From: Rhodococcus sp. HM1
Lineage (GTDB): Bacteria; Actinomycetota; Actinomycetes; Mycobacteriales; Mycobacteriaceae
NCBI RefSeq assembly: GCF_023218075.1
Contig: NZ_JALPTB010000003.1
Location: 124,001 to 188,000, forward strand
DNA: 64,000 bases
Direction: 5' to 3'
Part shown: in pieces, positions 8,677 through 19,038 of the stretch
Numbering within the stretch: position 1 is the first letter of the stretch
Layout: the number at the start of each line of letters is the position of its first letter
Notes under the pieces: generated by a model
The model's database searches: none
The model's input: the letters and a program-made list of their open reading frames with translations, nothing else
What the model was told of the DNA's origin: nothing
Program-made: the position numbers and the translations under genes

Positions 8677-8725
8677 GTGAGGGTCGGGTACTCGATGGGG
8701 GTCGAGTATCCGGCCCTCACTCTTT
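8677..8725. terminator. Bidirectional hairpin terminator between whiB2 and the zincin-like gene
   Basis: Arms GTGAGGG (8677-8683) and CCCTCAC (8714-8720), with an inner paired segment GGTACTCGA/TCGAGTATC, form a long hairpin followed by TCTTTT. It sits between convergent genes. Confidence 0.7.
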
Positions 8726-8773
8726 TCCGAAGCAGCCGCCACCGACGAGCGGTCCTCGCCGGGATCAGCCGGT

Positions 8774-9268
8774 TCAGTCTTCGCCGAGATCCCCGAGTTC
8801 GGGATCGACGACCTCCGGTTCGACTCCCAGATACGTTGCGACCTGGTGCACGAGCACGTCGTGGACCAGATCGGTCAGGTCGTCGGGATCCTTCGCGCGC
8901 AATTCGAGGGGCCGGCGGAACAGGACGATGCGTGCCCGCGTGGCCGCGCCCCGACGATCGATGCCGGCCGGGACGAGCCGCGACAGCGGCACCGGACCGT
9001 CCGCGACGACCTCGTCCGGCCAGTTCACCGAGTCCGGATCCAGCGCACGGATCTTCGGGACCTCGTCGACCGCGATGTCGAGCTTCGTGAGGCGGTCGTG
9101 CCACTGCGCGTCGATCGGAGCGAACGCACCGAGCACGAGCAGGTCGAATTTCTCGGCCCGCGACTTCCACACCGGAAGGTCGTGGGGGAACATCGGCCCG
9201 CGGATTCCGCGTCCGCGACGCGCGACGGATCGGGACGTCACGGGGCGGGGCCGGCGAACGCGAGACAT
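8774..9268 (-). CDS. Zincin-like metallopeptidase family protein with degenerate active site (Rv3259-like)
   Basis: A 164-residue protein with a basic N terminus (RVRRPRPVTSRSVARRGRGIRG). The C-terminal third (DLTDLVHDVLVHQVATYLG, about residues 131-149) corresponds to the HExxH helix of the small minimal-zincin family (DUF1025), but here it reads HQVAT: the catalytic Glu and the second His are missing. I infer that it is a structural or regulatory relic rather than an active zinc peptidase. Convergent with whiB2 and divergent from the DUF3499 gene, as in M. tuberculosis. Function is unknown. Confidence 0.75.
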   Translation of the reverse strand: MSRVRRPRPVTSRSVARRGRGIRGPMFPHDLPVWKSRAEKFDLLVLGAFAPIDAQWHDRLTKLDIAVDEVPKIRALDPDSVNWPDEVVADGPVPLSRLVPAGIDRRGAATRARIVLFRRPLELRAKDPDDLTDLVHDVLVHQVATYLGVEPEVVDPELGDLGED

Positions 9269-9344
9269 GTAGGCGACACTACGACACGCGACTCGAATTG
9301 TGCCGTTCCGGTGTGTCCGGATAGTCGCGACGCGACGGGCGCGC

Positions 9345-9350
9345 TACGCT
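9345..9350 (+). promoter_or_regulatory. -10 element, leaderless start of the DUF3499 gene
   Basis: TACGCT is followed by seven bases and then the GTG at 9358; no Shine-Dalgarno sequence is possible. Confidence 0.55.
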
Positions 9351-9357
9351 CCCATCC

Positions 9358-9753
9358 GTGAGAACACTGCGTCGATGCTGCCGGCCTGGGTGCAAGAACC
9401 CTGCTGTTGCGACGCTGACCTACGTGTACTCGGATTCCACGGCGGTCGTGGGACCGCTGGCCACGGTGGCCGAGCCGCACTCGTGGGATCTGTGCGAATC
9501 GCACGGCTCGAGGATCACCGCGCCGAAGGGCTGGGAACTGGTCCGGTACGAAGGTGCGTTCTCGTCGGGCACACCCGACGAGGACGATCTGACCGCGCTC
9601 GCCGAGGCGGTGCGGGAGGCCGGTCTGGGCGATCGCGGCCACGGTCACGGCGACGCCGACGAGTCCGACGCCGCCCCGCGGCAGGTCGCGCAGCCGACGA
9701 CCCGCACCGGGCGTCGCGGACACCTGCGTGTGCTGCCGGACCCCACGTCCTGA
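9358..9753 (+). CDS. DUF3499 family protein
   Basis: A 131-residue small actinobacterial protein. The N-terminal half carries Cys pairs (RRCCRPGCKNPA, about residues 7-16) and a later LCESH (about 46-50), a layout suggestive of a zinc ribbon. The C-terminal part is acidic then basic and low-complexity. The order whiB2, zincin-like, DUF3499, phosphomannomutase is the one seen around Rv3258c. No molecular function is known for the family; co-location with mannose genes is a weak hint only. Confidence 0.85.
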   Translation: MRTLRRCCRPGCKNPAVATLTYVYSDSTAVVGPLATVAEPHSWDLCESHGSRITAPKGWELVRYEGAFSSGTPDEDDLTALAEAVREAGLGDRGHGHGDADESDAAPRQVAQPTTRTGRRGHLRVLPDPTS

Positions 9754-9847
9754 GCGCTGGGCACGGCAGTTCCGAGTACTCCACTAGGCTGATCGCTGCC
9801 GCGCTGCGGAGGGTGGCGTGCGTGTACGACGATCAGGAGCAATAACA

Positions 9848-11221
9848 GTGGCGAGATCTGCCGAATCCGTGGCCGCCGTCGTCAAGGCATACGACGTGCG
9901 GGGCGTGGTGGGTGACCAGATCGACGCGGATTTCGTCCGCGAGGTCGGTGCGTCCTTCGCCCGGCTCGTGCGCGACGGCGGGAACCCGGCGACGCGGATC
10001 GTCATCGGTCACGACATGCGCGAATCCTCGCCCGAGTTGTCCCGCGCGTTCGCCGAGGGCGTCACCGCCCAAGGGCTCGACGTCGTGCACATCGGGCTCG
10101 CCTCGACCGACCAGCTGTACTTCGCCTCCGGGCTCCTCGACGCCCCCGGCGCCATGTTCACCGCCAGCCACAACCCGGCCCGCTACAACGGCATCAAGCT
10201 GTGCCGTGCCGGCGCGAAGCCCGTCGGCCAGGAAACCGGTCTCGCCACCATCACCGCCGAACTCGTTGCCGGGGTACCCGCCCACGACGGCGCGCCGGGC
10301 ACGATCACGGAGCAGGACGTCCTCGACGAGTACGCCTCGTTCGTCCGCGGCCTGGTGGATCTGAGCGAGATGCGGCCCCTGAAGGTCGCCGTGGACGCCG
10401 GGAACGGCATGGGCGGGCACACGGTGCCCGCGGTGTTCGATGTGCTCCCCGTCGAACTCGTGCCGCTGTACTTCGAACTCGACGGCACCTTCCCGAACCA
10501 CGAGGCGAACCCCCTCGATCCGGCGAACCTCGTCGACCTCCAGCAGCTGGTGCGCGAGTCCGGCGCGGACGTCGGTCTGGCGTTCGACGGGGACGCCGAC
10601 CGCTGCTTCGTCGTCGACGAGCGTGGCGAGCCGGTCACCCCCTCCGCGGTCACCGCACTCGTCGCAGCCCGCGAGCTCGCGAAGGAACCCGGCGCGACGA
10701 TCATCCACAACCTGATCACCTCGCGGGTCGTGCCCGAACTCGTCACCGAACTCGGTGGCGAGCCGGTCCGCACCCGGGTGGGTCACTCGTTCATCAAGCA
10801 GCAGATGGCCGAGACCGGTGCGGTCTTCGGCGGGGAGCATTCCGCGCACTACTACTTCCGCGATTTCTGGGGCGCCGATTCCGGGATGCTCGCGGCCCTG
10901 CACGTGCTGGCCGCGCTGGGCGGGCAGGACCTCCCGCTCTCCGAACTGATGAGCTCCTACGAGCGGTATGCCGCGTCCGGTGAGCTGAACTCGACCGTCG
11001 ACGACGCCGCGGCACGGACCGAGGCGGTGCTCAGCGCGTTCGCGGACCGCGCCGAGTCGGTGGACCGGCTCGACGGGGTCACCGTGAATCTGCCCGGCAA
11101 CGCATGGTTCAACCTGCGCGCCTCGAACACCGAACCGCTGCTGCGCCTCAACGTGGAGGCGCGCACGGCGGAAGAGGTCGACTCGCTGGCGACGGAAATT
11201 CTGGCCATCGTGCGTTCGTGA
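9848..11221 (+). CDS. pmmA: Phosphomannomutase/phosphoglucomutase
   Basis: Interconverts mannose-6-phosphate and mannose-1-phosphate (often also the glucose forms), providing the substrate for ManB. The 457-residue alpha-D-phosphohexomutase shows all four motifs: the phosphoserine loop TASHNPARYNGIK (Ser at about 107), the metal loop DGDADRC (about 245), the sugar loop GEHSAHYYF and the phosphate loop RASNTEPLLRLNVEA. GTG 9848 is preceded by CAGGAG; a -10-like TAGGCT lies near 9784. It heads an apparent pmmA-tobH-manA transcription unit. Corresponds to Rv3257c. Confidence 0.94.
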   Translation: MARSAESVAAVVKAYDVRGVVGDQIDADFVREVGASFARLVRDGGNPATRIVIGHDMRESSPELSRAFAEGVTAQGLDVVHIGLASTDQLYFASGLLDAPGAMFTASHNPARYNGIKLCRAGAKPVGQETGLATITAELVAGVPAHDGAPGTITEQDVLDEYASFVRGLVDLSEMRPLKVAVDAGNGMGGHTVPAVFDVLPVELVPLYFELDGTFPNHEANPLDPANLVDLQQLVRESGADVGLAFDGDADRCFVVDERGEPVTPSAVTALVAARELAKEPGATIIHNLITSRVVPELVTELGGEPVRTRVGHSFIKQQMAETGAVFGGEHSAHYYFRDFWGADSGMLAALHVLAALGGQDLPLSELMSSYERYAASGELNSTVDDAAARTEAVLSAFADRAESVDRLDGVTVNLPGNAWFNLRASNTEPLLRLNVEARTAEEVDSLATEILAIVRS

Positions 11222-11262
11222 CGGCGCGCGTTCGTGGCGGAAATGTTCGTGACGGGGATAAT
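11214..11262 (+). repeat. Triple direct repeat and -10-like element before the TobH gene
   Basis: GTTCGTGACGG (11214-11224), GTTCGTGGCGG (11230-11240) and GTTCGTGACGG (11245-11255) recur at 15-16 bp spacing, the first overlapping the pmmA stop codon. GATAAT (11257-11262) follows directly, a good -10 candidate for the downstream gene. The arrangement looks like activator or repressor sites on one helical face and a half. Confidence 0.5.
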
Positions 11263-11324
11263 CGGGTGTGCCCGGGCTGCTGCGTCGGGCCGGTTCGAAT
11301 CGGCTGAAGGAAGGTGGCGCAGTG

Positions 11325-12410
11325 ATGACGGCTCCCTCGCCGCTGTTCGACTTCGATGACTCGAGCGCTCTGATCGCGGCCGACATCGACGGCATCCTGC
11401 GCATGTCGGCGCTCGGCGGCGCGCAGATCCGAGCGACGGCATCCGCGGTCGACGAACAGGCCCTGGACCGGTTGCACGACCTGCACCCGCGCAGCGTCGT
11501 CCTCGTCGGCGGGGACGCCCGCTCGGCGCGGGCCGCCGAACTGGTCGTCGCGATGCTGGCCGCGCACGCGACCGTGCCGCTGGTCGTCGCACCGACCACC
11601 CCGACCTGGGTGGGACCGCTCGATGTGGTGGTGGTCGCCGGTGACGACGCGGGCGACCCGACGCTCGTCGAATCCGTGGCCGCCGGGCTGCAGCGCCGCG
11701 CCGAAGTGGTCGTGGGCGCACCCGACGAGGGCCCGATCCGGGCCGCGGTCGCCGGGCGGGCCCTGCTGCTGCCGCCACGCATCCACCTGCCGTCCGCCTA
11801 CGCGCTGGCCCGCCACGTCGCGGTGTTCTGCGCGGTGCTGACGGCGATGGCCGCGACCAAGGTGCGCTCGCACGTGCCGGACCTCGCCGAACTCGCCGAT
11901 GCGGTGGACAACGAGGCAGCCCGCAACCATCCGTCCAACGAGGTGTTCCACAATCCGGCGAAGTCGCTCGCGGTGCGCATGTATTCGCGTCGGGTCGCGC
12001 TGGCCGGGGATTCCCCCGCGACCACCTCCCTCGCCCGCCACGGCGCGGAGATGCTGCTGCTCGGGGCCGGGATGATCGCCGCAGCCGCGTCGCTGCCGGA
12101 TACGCTCGCCGCGCGGGATCGCTTGGTGGCCACGACCACCGGGACCGGTGAACCGTACGACCCGTTCTTCCACGACGAGCAGCTCGACGGGCCGATTCCG
12201 GAGGCACCCGTGCGGGTATTCGTGCTCAGCACGGACGACGATCGACGGGCTGCGCAGCGTCGCGCAGCTGCATTACCGGATATGGAATTGGTGTCTGTAG
12301 TGGGGGAAACGGAGTCGCGGGCAGTGCCGCCCGTGTTGGAACAAGCATTGGTGCTCGCGGCCCGGATCGAGATGGCCGCCGCGTACCTGCGTTTGGCCGG
12401 AGGCCGGTAG
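11325..12410 (+). CDS. TobH-like protein with SIS-type sugar-phosphate isomerase fold
   Basis: A 361-residue protein homologous to Rv3256c, often labelled TobH. The N-terminal Rossmann-like part (SVVLVGGDARSARAAEL, LVVAPTTPTW, DVVVVAGDDAGDP) resembles tandem SIS domains of the bifunctional phosphoglucose/phosphomannose isomerase type, but a clear catalytic signature is not visible. It sits between pmmA and manA and shares a base with the manA start, so a role in mannose phosphate metabolism is likely by context. ATG 11325 has GAAGGAAGG upstream; GTG 11322 is equally possible. Confidence 0.78.
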   Translation: MTAPSPLFDFDDSSALIAADIDGILRMSALGGAQIRATASAVDEQALDRLHDLHPRSVVLVGGDARSARAAELVVAMLAAHATVPLVVAPTTPTWVGPLDVVVVAGDDAGDPTLVESVAAGLQRRAEVVVGAPDEGPIRAAVAGRALLLPPRIHLPSAYALARHVAVFCAVLTAMAATKVRSHVPDLAELADAVDNEAARNHPSNEVFHNPAKSLAVRMYSRRVALAGDSPATTSLARHGAEMLLLGAGMIAAAASLPDTLAARDRLVATTTGTGEPYDPFFHDEQLDGPIPEAPVRVFVLSTDDDRRAAQRRAAALPDMELVSVVGETESRAVPPVLEQALVLAARIEMAAAYLRLAGGR

Positions 12411-13645
12411 TGCGCCGACTCGAAGGTGCGCTGCGTTCCTATGCCTGGGGCTCGCGCACCGCGATCGCAGAGTTGTGCGGGCGCCCGGTGCCGTCCGATC
12501 ACCCGGAAGCGGAGCTGTGGCTCGGCGCGCATCCGGCAGATCCGGCCAAGGTGCTCTCGGAGGACGGGGAGGCCCCGGTGTCGCTGCTCGACGTCGTCGA
12601 GTCCGACCCGCACGGGCAGCTCGGATCCGGGACCGTCGACCGGTTCGGCGCCCGCCTGCCGTTCCTGCTCAAGCTGCTCGCGGCGGAGGAGCCGCTGTCG
12701 CTGCAGGCGCATCCGAGCGCGGAGCAGGCCGCGCAGGGCTACGCCCGCGAGCAGGAGCTGGGGGTGCCCCTCGATTCCCCGATCCGCAACTACCGGGATC
12801 CGAATCACAAACCGGAGCTCGTGGTCGCGCTCACGCGCTTCGAGGCGCTCGCCGGATTCCGGGATGCGGCACGCACCGTGGAGCTGCTCGAGGCGCTCGG
12901 CGTGCCGGAACTCGATCCGTACGTGGGCCTGCTGGCCGGTCAGCCCGACTCGGGTGGGCTGCGTGCCCTGTTCACCACGTGGATCACGTTGCCCCAGCCG
13001 GTACTGACGTCGCTGTTGCCGCGCGTGCTCGACGGCTGCGTGACCTACCTGGCGACCAACGGGCGCCCGCGGGTGTTCGCGGAGGAGGTGCGGACGGCCC
13101 TCCAGCTGGCCGAGTTCTATCCCGGCGACGCCGGTGTGCTCGCGTCGCTGCTGCTCAACCGCATCACCCTCGAACCGGGACAGGGGCTGTACCTCGACGC
13201 CGGCAACCTGCACGCCTATCTGAGCGGCATGGGGGTCGAGATCATGGCGAACTCCGACAACGTGCTGCGCGGGGGACTGACGCCCAAGCACGTGGACGTG
13301 CCGGAGTTGCTCAGGGTTCTGGACTTCCGGTCCCCGGACGTGCCGATCCTCGAAGCCGTCCCCGTGGGCGAGGCCGAGGTCTGCTACCGCACCCCGGCGC
13401 CGGAGTTCGCGCTGTCGCGTCTGGAACCCGAGCCGCACACGAAGGTGTCGCTCGCGCCGTGCGGCCCGCAGATCCTGTTGTGCACCGCCGGCGCGGCGCA
13501 CCTGGACTGCGGCGGTGCCGGCCTCGACCTGACACCCGGCCACTCGGTGTGGATCTCGGCGGCCGATCCCGAACTGACCGTCGAGGCGCTGACCGCCGGG
13601 ACTCAGGTGTTCCGGGCCTGTCTCGGCGACCGATCCGCCCTGTAG
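12410..13645 (+). CDS. manA: Mannose-6-phosphate isomerase, class I
   Basis: Zinc enzyme converting fructose-6-phosphate to mannose-6-phosphate, the entry to GDP-mannose. The 411-residue cupin protein has the family motifs YAWGSRTAIAEL near the start, FLLKLLAAEEPLSLQAHPS (zinc ligands Gln and His, about residues 92-102), NHKPELVVAL (zinc Glu) and YLDAGNLHAYLSGMGVEIMANSDNVLRGGLTPKH (zinc His and catalytic Arg), which I give here in two parts: LHAYLSGMGVEI and NVLRGGLTPKH. The GTG start overlaps the previous stop by one base. Corresponds to Rv3255c. Confidence 0.94.
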   Translation: MRRLEGALRSYAWGSRTAIAELCGRPVPSDHPEAELWLGAHPADPAKVLSEDGEAPVSLLDVVESDPHGQLGSGTVDRFGARLPFLLKLLAAEEPLSLQAHPSAEQAAQGYAREQELGVPLDSPIRNYRDPNHKPELVVALTRFEALAGFRDAARTVELLEALGVPELDPYVGLLAGQPDSGGLRALFTTWITLPQPVLTSLLPRVLDGCVTYLATNGRPRVFAEEVRTALQLAEFYPGDAGVLASLLLNRITLEPGQGLYLDAGNLHAYLSGMGVEIMANSDNVLRGGLTPKHVDVPELLRVLDFRSPDVPILEAVPVGEAEVCYRTPAPEFALSRLEPEPHTKVSLAPCGPQILLCTAGAAHLDCGGAGLDLTPGHSVWISAADPELTVEALTAGTQVFRACLGDRSAL

Positions 13646-13665
13646 CCGTCACCACGGCGGCCGGT

Positions 13666-13681
13666 TGTGGTCTCTGCCACA
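13666..13681. promoter_or_regulatory. Inverted repeat upstream of the TetR gene
   Basis: TGTGG-N6-CCACA, a 16-bp inverted repeat, lies 57 bp before the TetR start codon and 20 bp after manA. It may be an autoregulatory operator; no clear -35/-10 pair could be assigned. Confidence 0.35.
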
Positions 13682-13738
13682 CGCTGCACGCCACCCACGG
13701 CGTTGACGCGGCGTGTCGCAGCGTGGCAACGTCGGCGC

Positions 13739-14398
13739 ATGTCGATCGTGCACGAGCCAGCGTCCGCAGACGACTCCGATGTCGCGCCCCGCGATGGAAG
13801 GCGGCGTGTGCAGTTCCACGAGGCCAGCCGGATGCTGTTGCGCAACTCCGTGCTCGATGCGATGAGGGACCTGCTGACCGTGCGGGACTGGTCCTCGATC
13901 ACGATGACCGACGTCGCGCGCCGCGCCGGGGTGAGCCGCCAGACGCTCTACAACGAGTTCGCGTCCCGTCAGGGGCTGGCCCAGGCGTACGCGCTGCGAC
14001 TGGCCGACCAGTTCGTCGACGCCGTCGACGATGCGGTCTACTCGAACGTCGGCGACGCCCGGCGGGCATTGGCGGTCGGTTTCGCCGCGTTCTTCGCGGA
14101 CAGCGGTTCCGATCCGCTCGTGCAATCGCTGCTGCGTGGGGACGCCAAACCGGACCTGCTGCGACTGATCACCACCGAATCGGCACCGCTGATCGACCGG
14201 GCGTCGGGCCGGCTCGTCGAGACGTTCCGGCGCAGCTGGGTGCAGGCCTCGGAGACCGACGCGACGATCCTGGCGCGGGCGATCGTGCGCATCGCCATGA
14301 GCTACATCGCGATGCCGCCGGAGTCCGACCGGGACGTCGCCGCGGACATGGCGTATCTGGTCGGTCCGTTCCTGGACCGCGTCACCGGCGGACAGTGA
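13739..14398 (+). CDS. TetR/AcrR family transcriptional regulator (Rv3249c/AlkX-like position)
   Basis: A 219-residue regulator. After an acidic N-terminal tail of about 25 residues comes the helix-turn-helix (SSITMTDVARRAGVSRQTLYNEFASRQGLAQAYALR, core TDVARRAGVSRQTLYNEF at about 57-74), then an all-helical ligand domain. In M. tuberculosis and many rhodococci the regulator in this slot ends the alkB-rubA-rubB alkane hydroxylase operon; those genes are absent here, with the regulator directly after manA. Its ligand and targets are therefore unknown; nearby sahH is a possible target. Confidence 0.88.
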   Translation: MSIVHEPASADDSDVAPRDGRRRVQFHEASRMLLRNSVLDAMRDLLTVRDWSSITMTDVARRAGVSRQTLYNEFASRQGLAQAYALRLADQFVDAVDDAVYSNVGDARRALAVGFAAFFADSGSDPLVQSLLRGDAKPDLLRLITTESAPLIDRASGRLVETFRRSWVQASETDATILARAIVRIAMSYIAMPPESDRDVAADMAYLVGPFLDRVTGGQ

Positions 14399-14452
14399 CC
14401 GTCCCCGCACGGATACCGGCGGGTACGGCAGCGGCACTCCGCGGCGTGGTTG

Positions 14453-14483
14453 TATAGCCTGTTCGACAAAACGACTGTCAACA
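14453..14483 (+). promoter_or_regulatory. sahH promoter with overlapping inverted repeat
   Basis: TATAGC/TAGCCT (14453-14460) is a good -10. TGTTCGACA (14460-14468) and TGTCAACA (14476-14483) form an inverted repeat with one bulged base that would straddle the start of transcription, so it could be an operator or a short 5' hairpin. AGGAGAGG follows at 14484-14491. Confidence 0.45.
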
Positions 14484-14499
14484 GGAGAGGCGCTCACAC

Positions 14500-15969
<1,470 letters not shown>

Positions 15970-15992
15970 TCGGGGTCGGGAACCGAAGCAGC

Positions 15993-16658
15993 ATGGGCGT
16001 TCTCATCGTCGTCGAGGGACTCGACGGGGCCGGTAAGCGGACACTGTCCGCCGGTCTCGTCGAGTCCTGGCGGGCCGCGGGTGCCCGCGTCGCCACGCTC
16101 GCATTTCCGCGCTACGGGCAGTCCGTGCACGCCGATCTCGGCGCCGAGGCCCTGCGGGGCCGTCACGGGGACACGGCGTCGAGCGTCGAGGCGATGGCCC
16201 TGCTGTGGGCGCTCGACCGTCGCGACGCGGCCGACGAGTTGCGGAAACTCCTGGCCGACAACGACATCGTGCTGCTGGATCGTTACGTGGCGTCGAACGT
16301 CGCGTACACCGCGGCCCGCAGGCACGAGGGAGCTTCGGGACCGGCGGCCGAGTGGGTGCGCGAGATCGAGTTCGACCGGTTCGGATTGCCGGTGCCCGAT
16401 CTGCAGTTGTTGCTGAAGGTTCCCGTCGAGCTCGCGGCACAGCGGGCGCGGGACCGCGCCACCGCCGACGCGACCCGCGACCGGGACGCGTACGAACGCG
16501 ACGGGGACCTCCAGATCCGTACCGGTGAGGTGTACGACCAGTTGGTGCAACAGAACTGGATGTCGCCGTGGATGGTCGCCGGACCCGACACCGATCCGGT
16601 ACAACTCGCCGCGCAGATCTCAAATCAGCTTCAGCACGGTGAAGGAGTGACACGATAG
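15993..16658 (+). CDS. tmk: Thymidylate kinase
   Basis: Phosphorylates dTMP to dTDP. The 221-residue protein has the P-loop EGLDGAGKRTL at residues 8-18, with the mycobacterial-type sequence, the dTMP-binding FPRYGQS, the DR motif LLDRYVASN and the LID region. ATG 15993 is 23 nt after the sahH stop; the sahH-tmk-mtrA-mtrB-lpqB order equals that of M. tuberculosis Rv3248c-Rv3244c. No ribosome binding site stronger than a GAAGCAG is seen. Confidence 0.94.
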   Translation: MGVLIVVEGLDGAGKRTLSAGLVESWRAAGARVATLAFPRYGQSVHADLGAEALRGRHGDTASSVEAMALLWALDRRDAADELRKLLADNDIVLLDRYVASNVAYTAARRHEGASGPAAEWVREIEFDRFGLPVPDLQLLLKVPVELAAQRARDRATADATRDRDAYERDGDLQIRTGEVYDQLVQQNWMSPWMVAGPDTDPVQLAAQISNQLQHGEGVTR

Positions 16659-16663
16659 ACGGT

Positions 16664-17341
16664 ATGAAGCCGAGGATTCTCGTCGTCGACGACGACACCG
16701 CGCTGGCCGAGATGCTCACGATCGTCCTGCGGGGCGAAGGTTTCGAACCTTTTGTGGTCGGGGACGGCACACAGGCACTCGGTGCCGTGCGCGAGATCCG
16801 GCCCGACCTCGTTCTGCTCGACCTGATGCTGCCCGGCATGAACGGCATCGACGTGTGCCGCGTGCTGCGGGCCGATTCGGGTGTGCCGATCGTCATGCTC
16901 ACGGCCAAGTCGGACACGGTCGATGTTGTGCTCGGGCTCGAATCGGGCGCCGACGACTACATCGTCAAGCCGTTCAAGCCGAAGGAACTCGTCGCCCGCG
17001 TGCGGGCACGGTTGCGTCGGACCGAGCAGGAACCCGCCGAGATGCTGTCGATCGGTGAGATCACCATCGACGTCCCGGCGCACAAGGTCAGCCGCGGCGA
17101 GGAACTCATCTCTCTCACCCCGCTCGAGTTCGACCTGCTGGTGGCACTGGCCCGCAAACCGCGGCAGGTGTTCACTCGTGAGGTGCTGCTCGAACAGGTC
17201 TGGGGTTACCGCCACGCCGCGGACACGCGCCTCGTCAACGTGCACGTGCAGCGGCTGCGCGCGAAGGTCGAGAAGGATCCCGAGAATCCCGAGGTCGTGC
17301 TGACGGTGCGCGGCGTCGGCTACAAGGCCGGACCGCCGTGA
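16664..17341 (+). CDS. mtrA: Two-component response regulator MtrA
   Basis: Essential OmpR/PhoB-type regulator of cell division, peptidoglycan remodelling genes and replication in actinobacteria. The 225-residue protein has an N-terminal receiver with the acidic pocket VVDDD, phosphoacceptor Asp in LLDLMLPG (about residue 53-56) and Lys in VKPFKPKEL, and a C-terminal winged helix ([30 protein letters not shown]). Starts 5 nt after tmk. The last bases overlap mtrB (GTGA). Confidence 0.96.
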   Translation: MKPRILVVDDDTALAEMLTIVLRGEGFEPFVVGDGTQALGAVREIRPDLVLLDLMLPGMNGIDVCRVLRADSGVPIVMLTAKSDTVDVVLGLESGADDYIVKPFKPKELVARVRARLRRTEQEPAEMLSIGEITIDVPAHKVSRGEELISLTPLEFDLLVALARKPRQVFTREVLLEQVWGYRHAADTRLVNVHVQRLRAKVEKDPENPEVVLTVRGVGYKAGPP

Positions 17342-19038
17342 TCCGTGCTTACCGACTGCGGCGGCGGATCACTCGTAGGACTCTGCCGCTGCTGAGGTGG
17401 TCCCGTTCGCTGAGCAGCTGGCTCACCCACACGTGGCGCCGGTCGCTCCAGCTGCGGGTCGTGGTGTCCACCCTGACACTGTCGCTGGTGGTGATGCTGG
17501 TGCTCGGCGTGGTGCTGACCAGCCAGATCACCGATCGTCTGCTCGAAGTGAAGATCAACGCGGCCACCGAGGAGATGGAGCGATCCCGGGCGCTCGTCGA
17601 AGGCCAGCTGGCCGGCGCCGACGACACCGGATCGCTGAGCGTCCGGCTCGACAGCGCCCGGGCCACGCTCACGAACCGTGGCAGCGACGCCGGTCAGGAC
17701 ACCGGTGTCGCGGGTACCTTCGATCCGGTGCTCATCGTTCCCGGCGACGGGCCGCGCGCACCGACGTCGAGCGGCCCCGCCGATCAGATCCCGCAGAACC
17801 TGCGCGCCTTCGTGCAGAACGGCCAGATCGCCTACCAGTTCGCGACCGTCGACGACCCCGACGGCTACTCCGGCCCGGCGCTGATCGTCGGCAGCCCGAC
17901 GTCGTCGAACATCGGCACGCTCGAGCTGTACCTGGTGTTCCCGCTGGCGGGAGAGGAGAGCACACTCGCGCTCGTGCGCGGCACCCTGCTCGTCGGTGCG
18001 CTGGTCCTGCTGGTGCTGCTCGCCGCCATCTCGATGATCGTCGCCCGTCAGGTGGTGCTGCCCATCCGATCCGCGTCGCGGATCGCGGTGCGCTTCGCCG
18101 ACGGCCGCCTCAAGGAACGCATGCCGGTGCGCGGCGAGGACGACATGGCCCGGCTGGCGATGTCGTTCAACGAGATGGCCGAGAGCCTGTCGCGACAGAT
18201 CACCCAGCTCGAGGAGTACGGCAACCTGCAGAAGCGGTTCACCTCGGACGTCAGCCACGAACTGCGGACCCCGCTGACGACCGTGCGGATGGCGGCGGAC
18301 CTGATCCACGACGGCAGCGACGAACTCGATCCGTCGCTGAAACGCGCCTCCGAACTGCTGGTCGCCGAACTCGACCGGTTCGAGAGCCTGCTCGGCGACC
18401 TGCTCGAGATCAGCCGGCACGACGCCGGTGTCGCCGAACTCGCCGCCGAGCAACTCGATCTGCGGATGTGCGCGCGGGCAGCGGTGTCCACGGTCCGGCA
18501 CCTGGCCCGCGAGACCGGAACCGAACTCATCGTGGATCTGCCGAACGAGCCGGTCATGGCCGAGGTCGATCCCCGGCGCGTCGAACGTATCCTGCGGAAC
18601 CTGCTCGCCAACGCGATCGATCACGGTGAGGGCAAGCCGATCCTGCTGCGGCTGCGCGCCGACGACGCCGCGGCGGCGTTCGTCGTCCGCGACCAGGGCA
18701 TCGGCCTGCGGCCGGGGGAGGAGAAGCTCGTGTTCAACCGGTTCTGGCGCTCCGACCCGTCCCGGGTGCGACGGTCCGGCGGCACAGGTCTGGGACTGGC
18801 GATCAGCGTGGAGGACGCGAACCTGCACAAGGGCAAGCTCGAGGCCTGGGGCGAGCCCGGGAAGGGTGCGTGCTTCCGGCTGACGCTGCCGCGCGAGCTC
18901 GGACGCAAGGTGGGACGCAGTCCACTGCCGCTCGTGCCGACGAACGGGCACGCGGTGCAGGGCAAGACGCCCCCCGCCGCCGAGGGCGCAGCGCCGACGG
19001 TCGTGGAATCCGTCCCGCCCGAGGGAGCGACCCCGTGA
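17338..19038 (+). CDS. mtrB: Sensor histidine kinase MtrB
   Basis: Membrane kinase for MtrA. In 566 residues: a basic N terminus, first membrane helix at about 38-60 ([20 protein letters not shown]), a periplasmic domain to about 215, second helix ([19 protein letters not shown]), HAMP, HisKA with the phospho-His in [16 protein letters not shown] (about 307), and HATPase_c with N box [11 protein letters not shown]1 VVRDQGIGL and G2 [11 protein letters not shown] Pro/Ala-rich tail of about 45 residues ends the protein. GTG 17338 overlaps the mtrA stop and the last codons overlap lpqB, so all three are coupled. Confidence 0.95.
   Translation: MIRAYRLRRRITRRTLPLLRWSRSLSSWLTHTWRRSLQLRVVVSTLTLSLVVMLVLGVVLTSQITDRLLEVKINAATEEMERSRALVEGQLAGADDTGSLSVRLDSARATLTNRGSDAGQDTGVAGTFDPVLIVPGDGPRAPTSSGPADQIPQNLRAFVQNGQIAYQFATVDDPDGYSGPALIVGSPTSSNIGTLELYLVFPLAGEESTLALVRGTLLVGALVLLVLLAAISMIVARQVVLPIRSASRIAVRFADGRLKERMPVRGEDDMARLAMSFNEMAESLSRQITQLEEYGNLQKRFTSDVSHELRTPLTTVRMAADLIHDGSDELDPSLKRASELLVAELDRFESLLGDLLEISRHDAGVAELAAEQLDLRMCARAAVSTVRHLARETGTELIVDLPNEPVMAEVDPRRVERILRNLLANAIDHGEGKPILLRLRADDAAAAFVVRDQGIGLRPGEEKLVFNRFWRSDPSRVRRSGGTGLGLAISVEDANLHKGKLEAWGEPGKGACFRLTLPRELGRKVGRSPLPLVPTNGHAVQGKTPPAAEGAAPTVVESVPPEGATP

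Noticed and set aside
14399-14499. SAH or SAM riboswitch before sahH
   Set aside because: Only about 30 nt separate the probable transcription start from the ribosome site, too short for any known class, and no matching core was seen.
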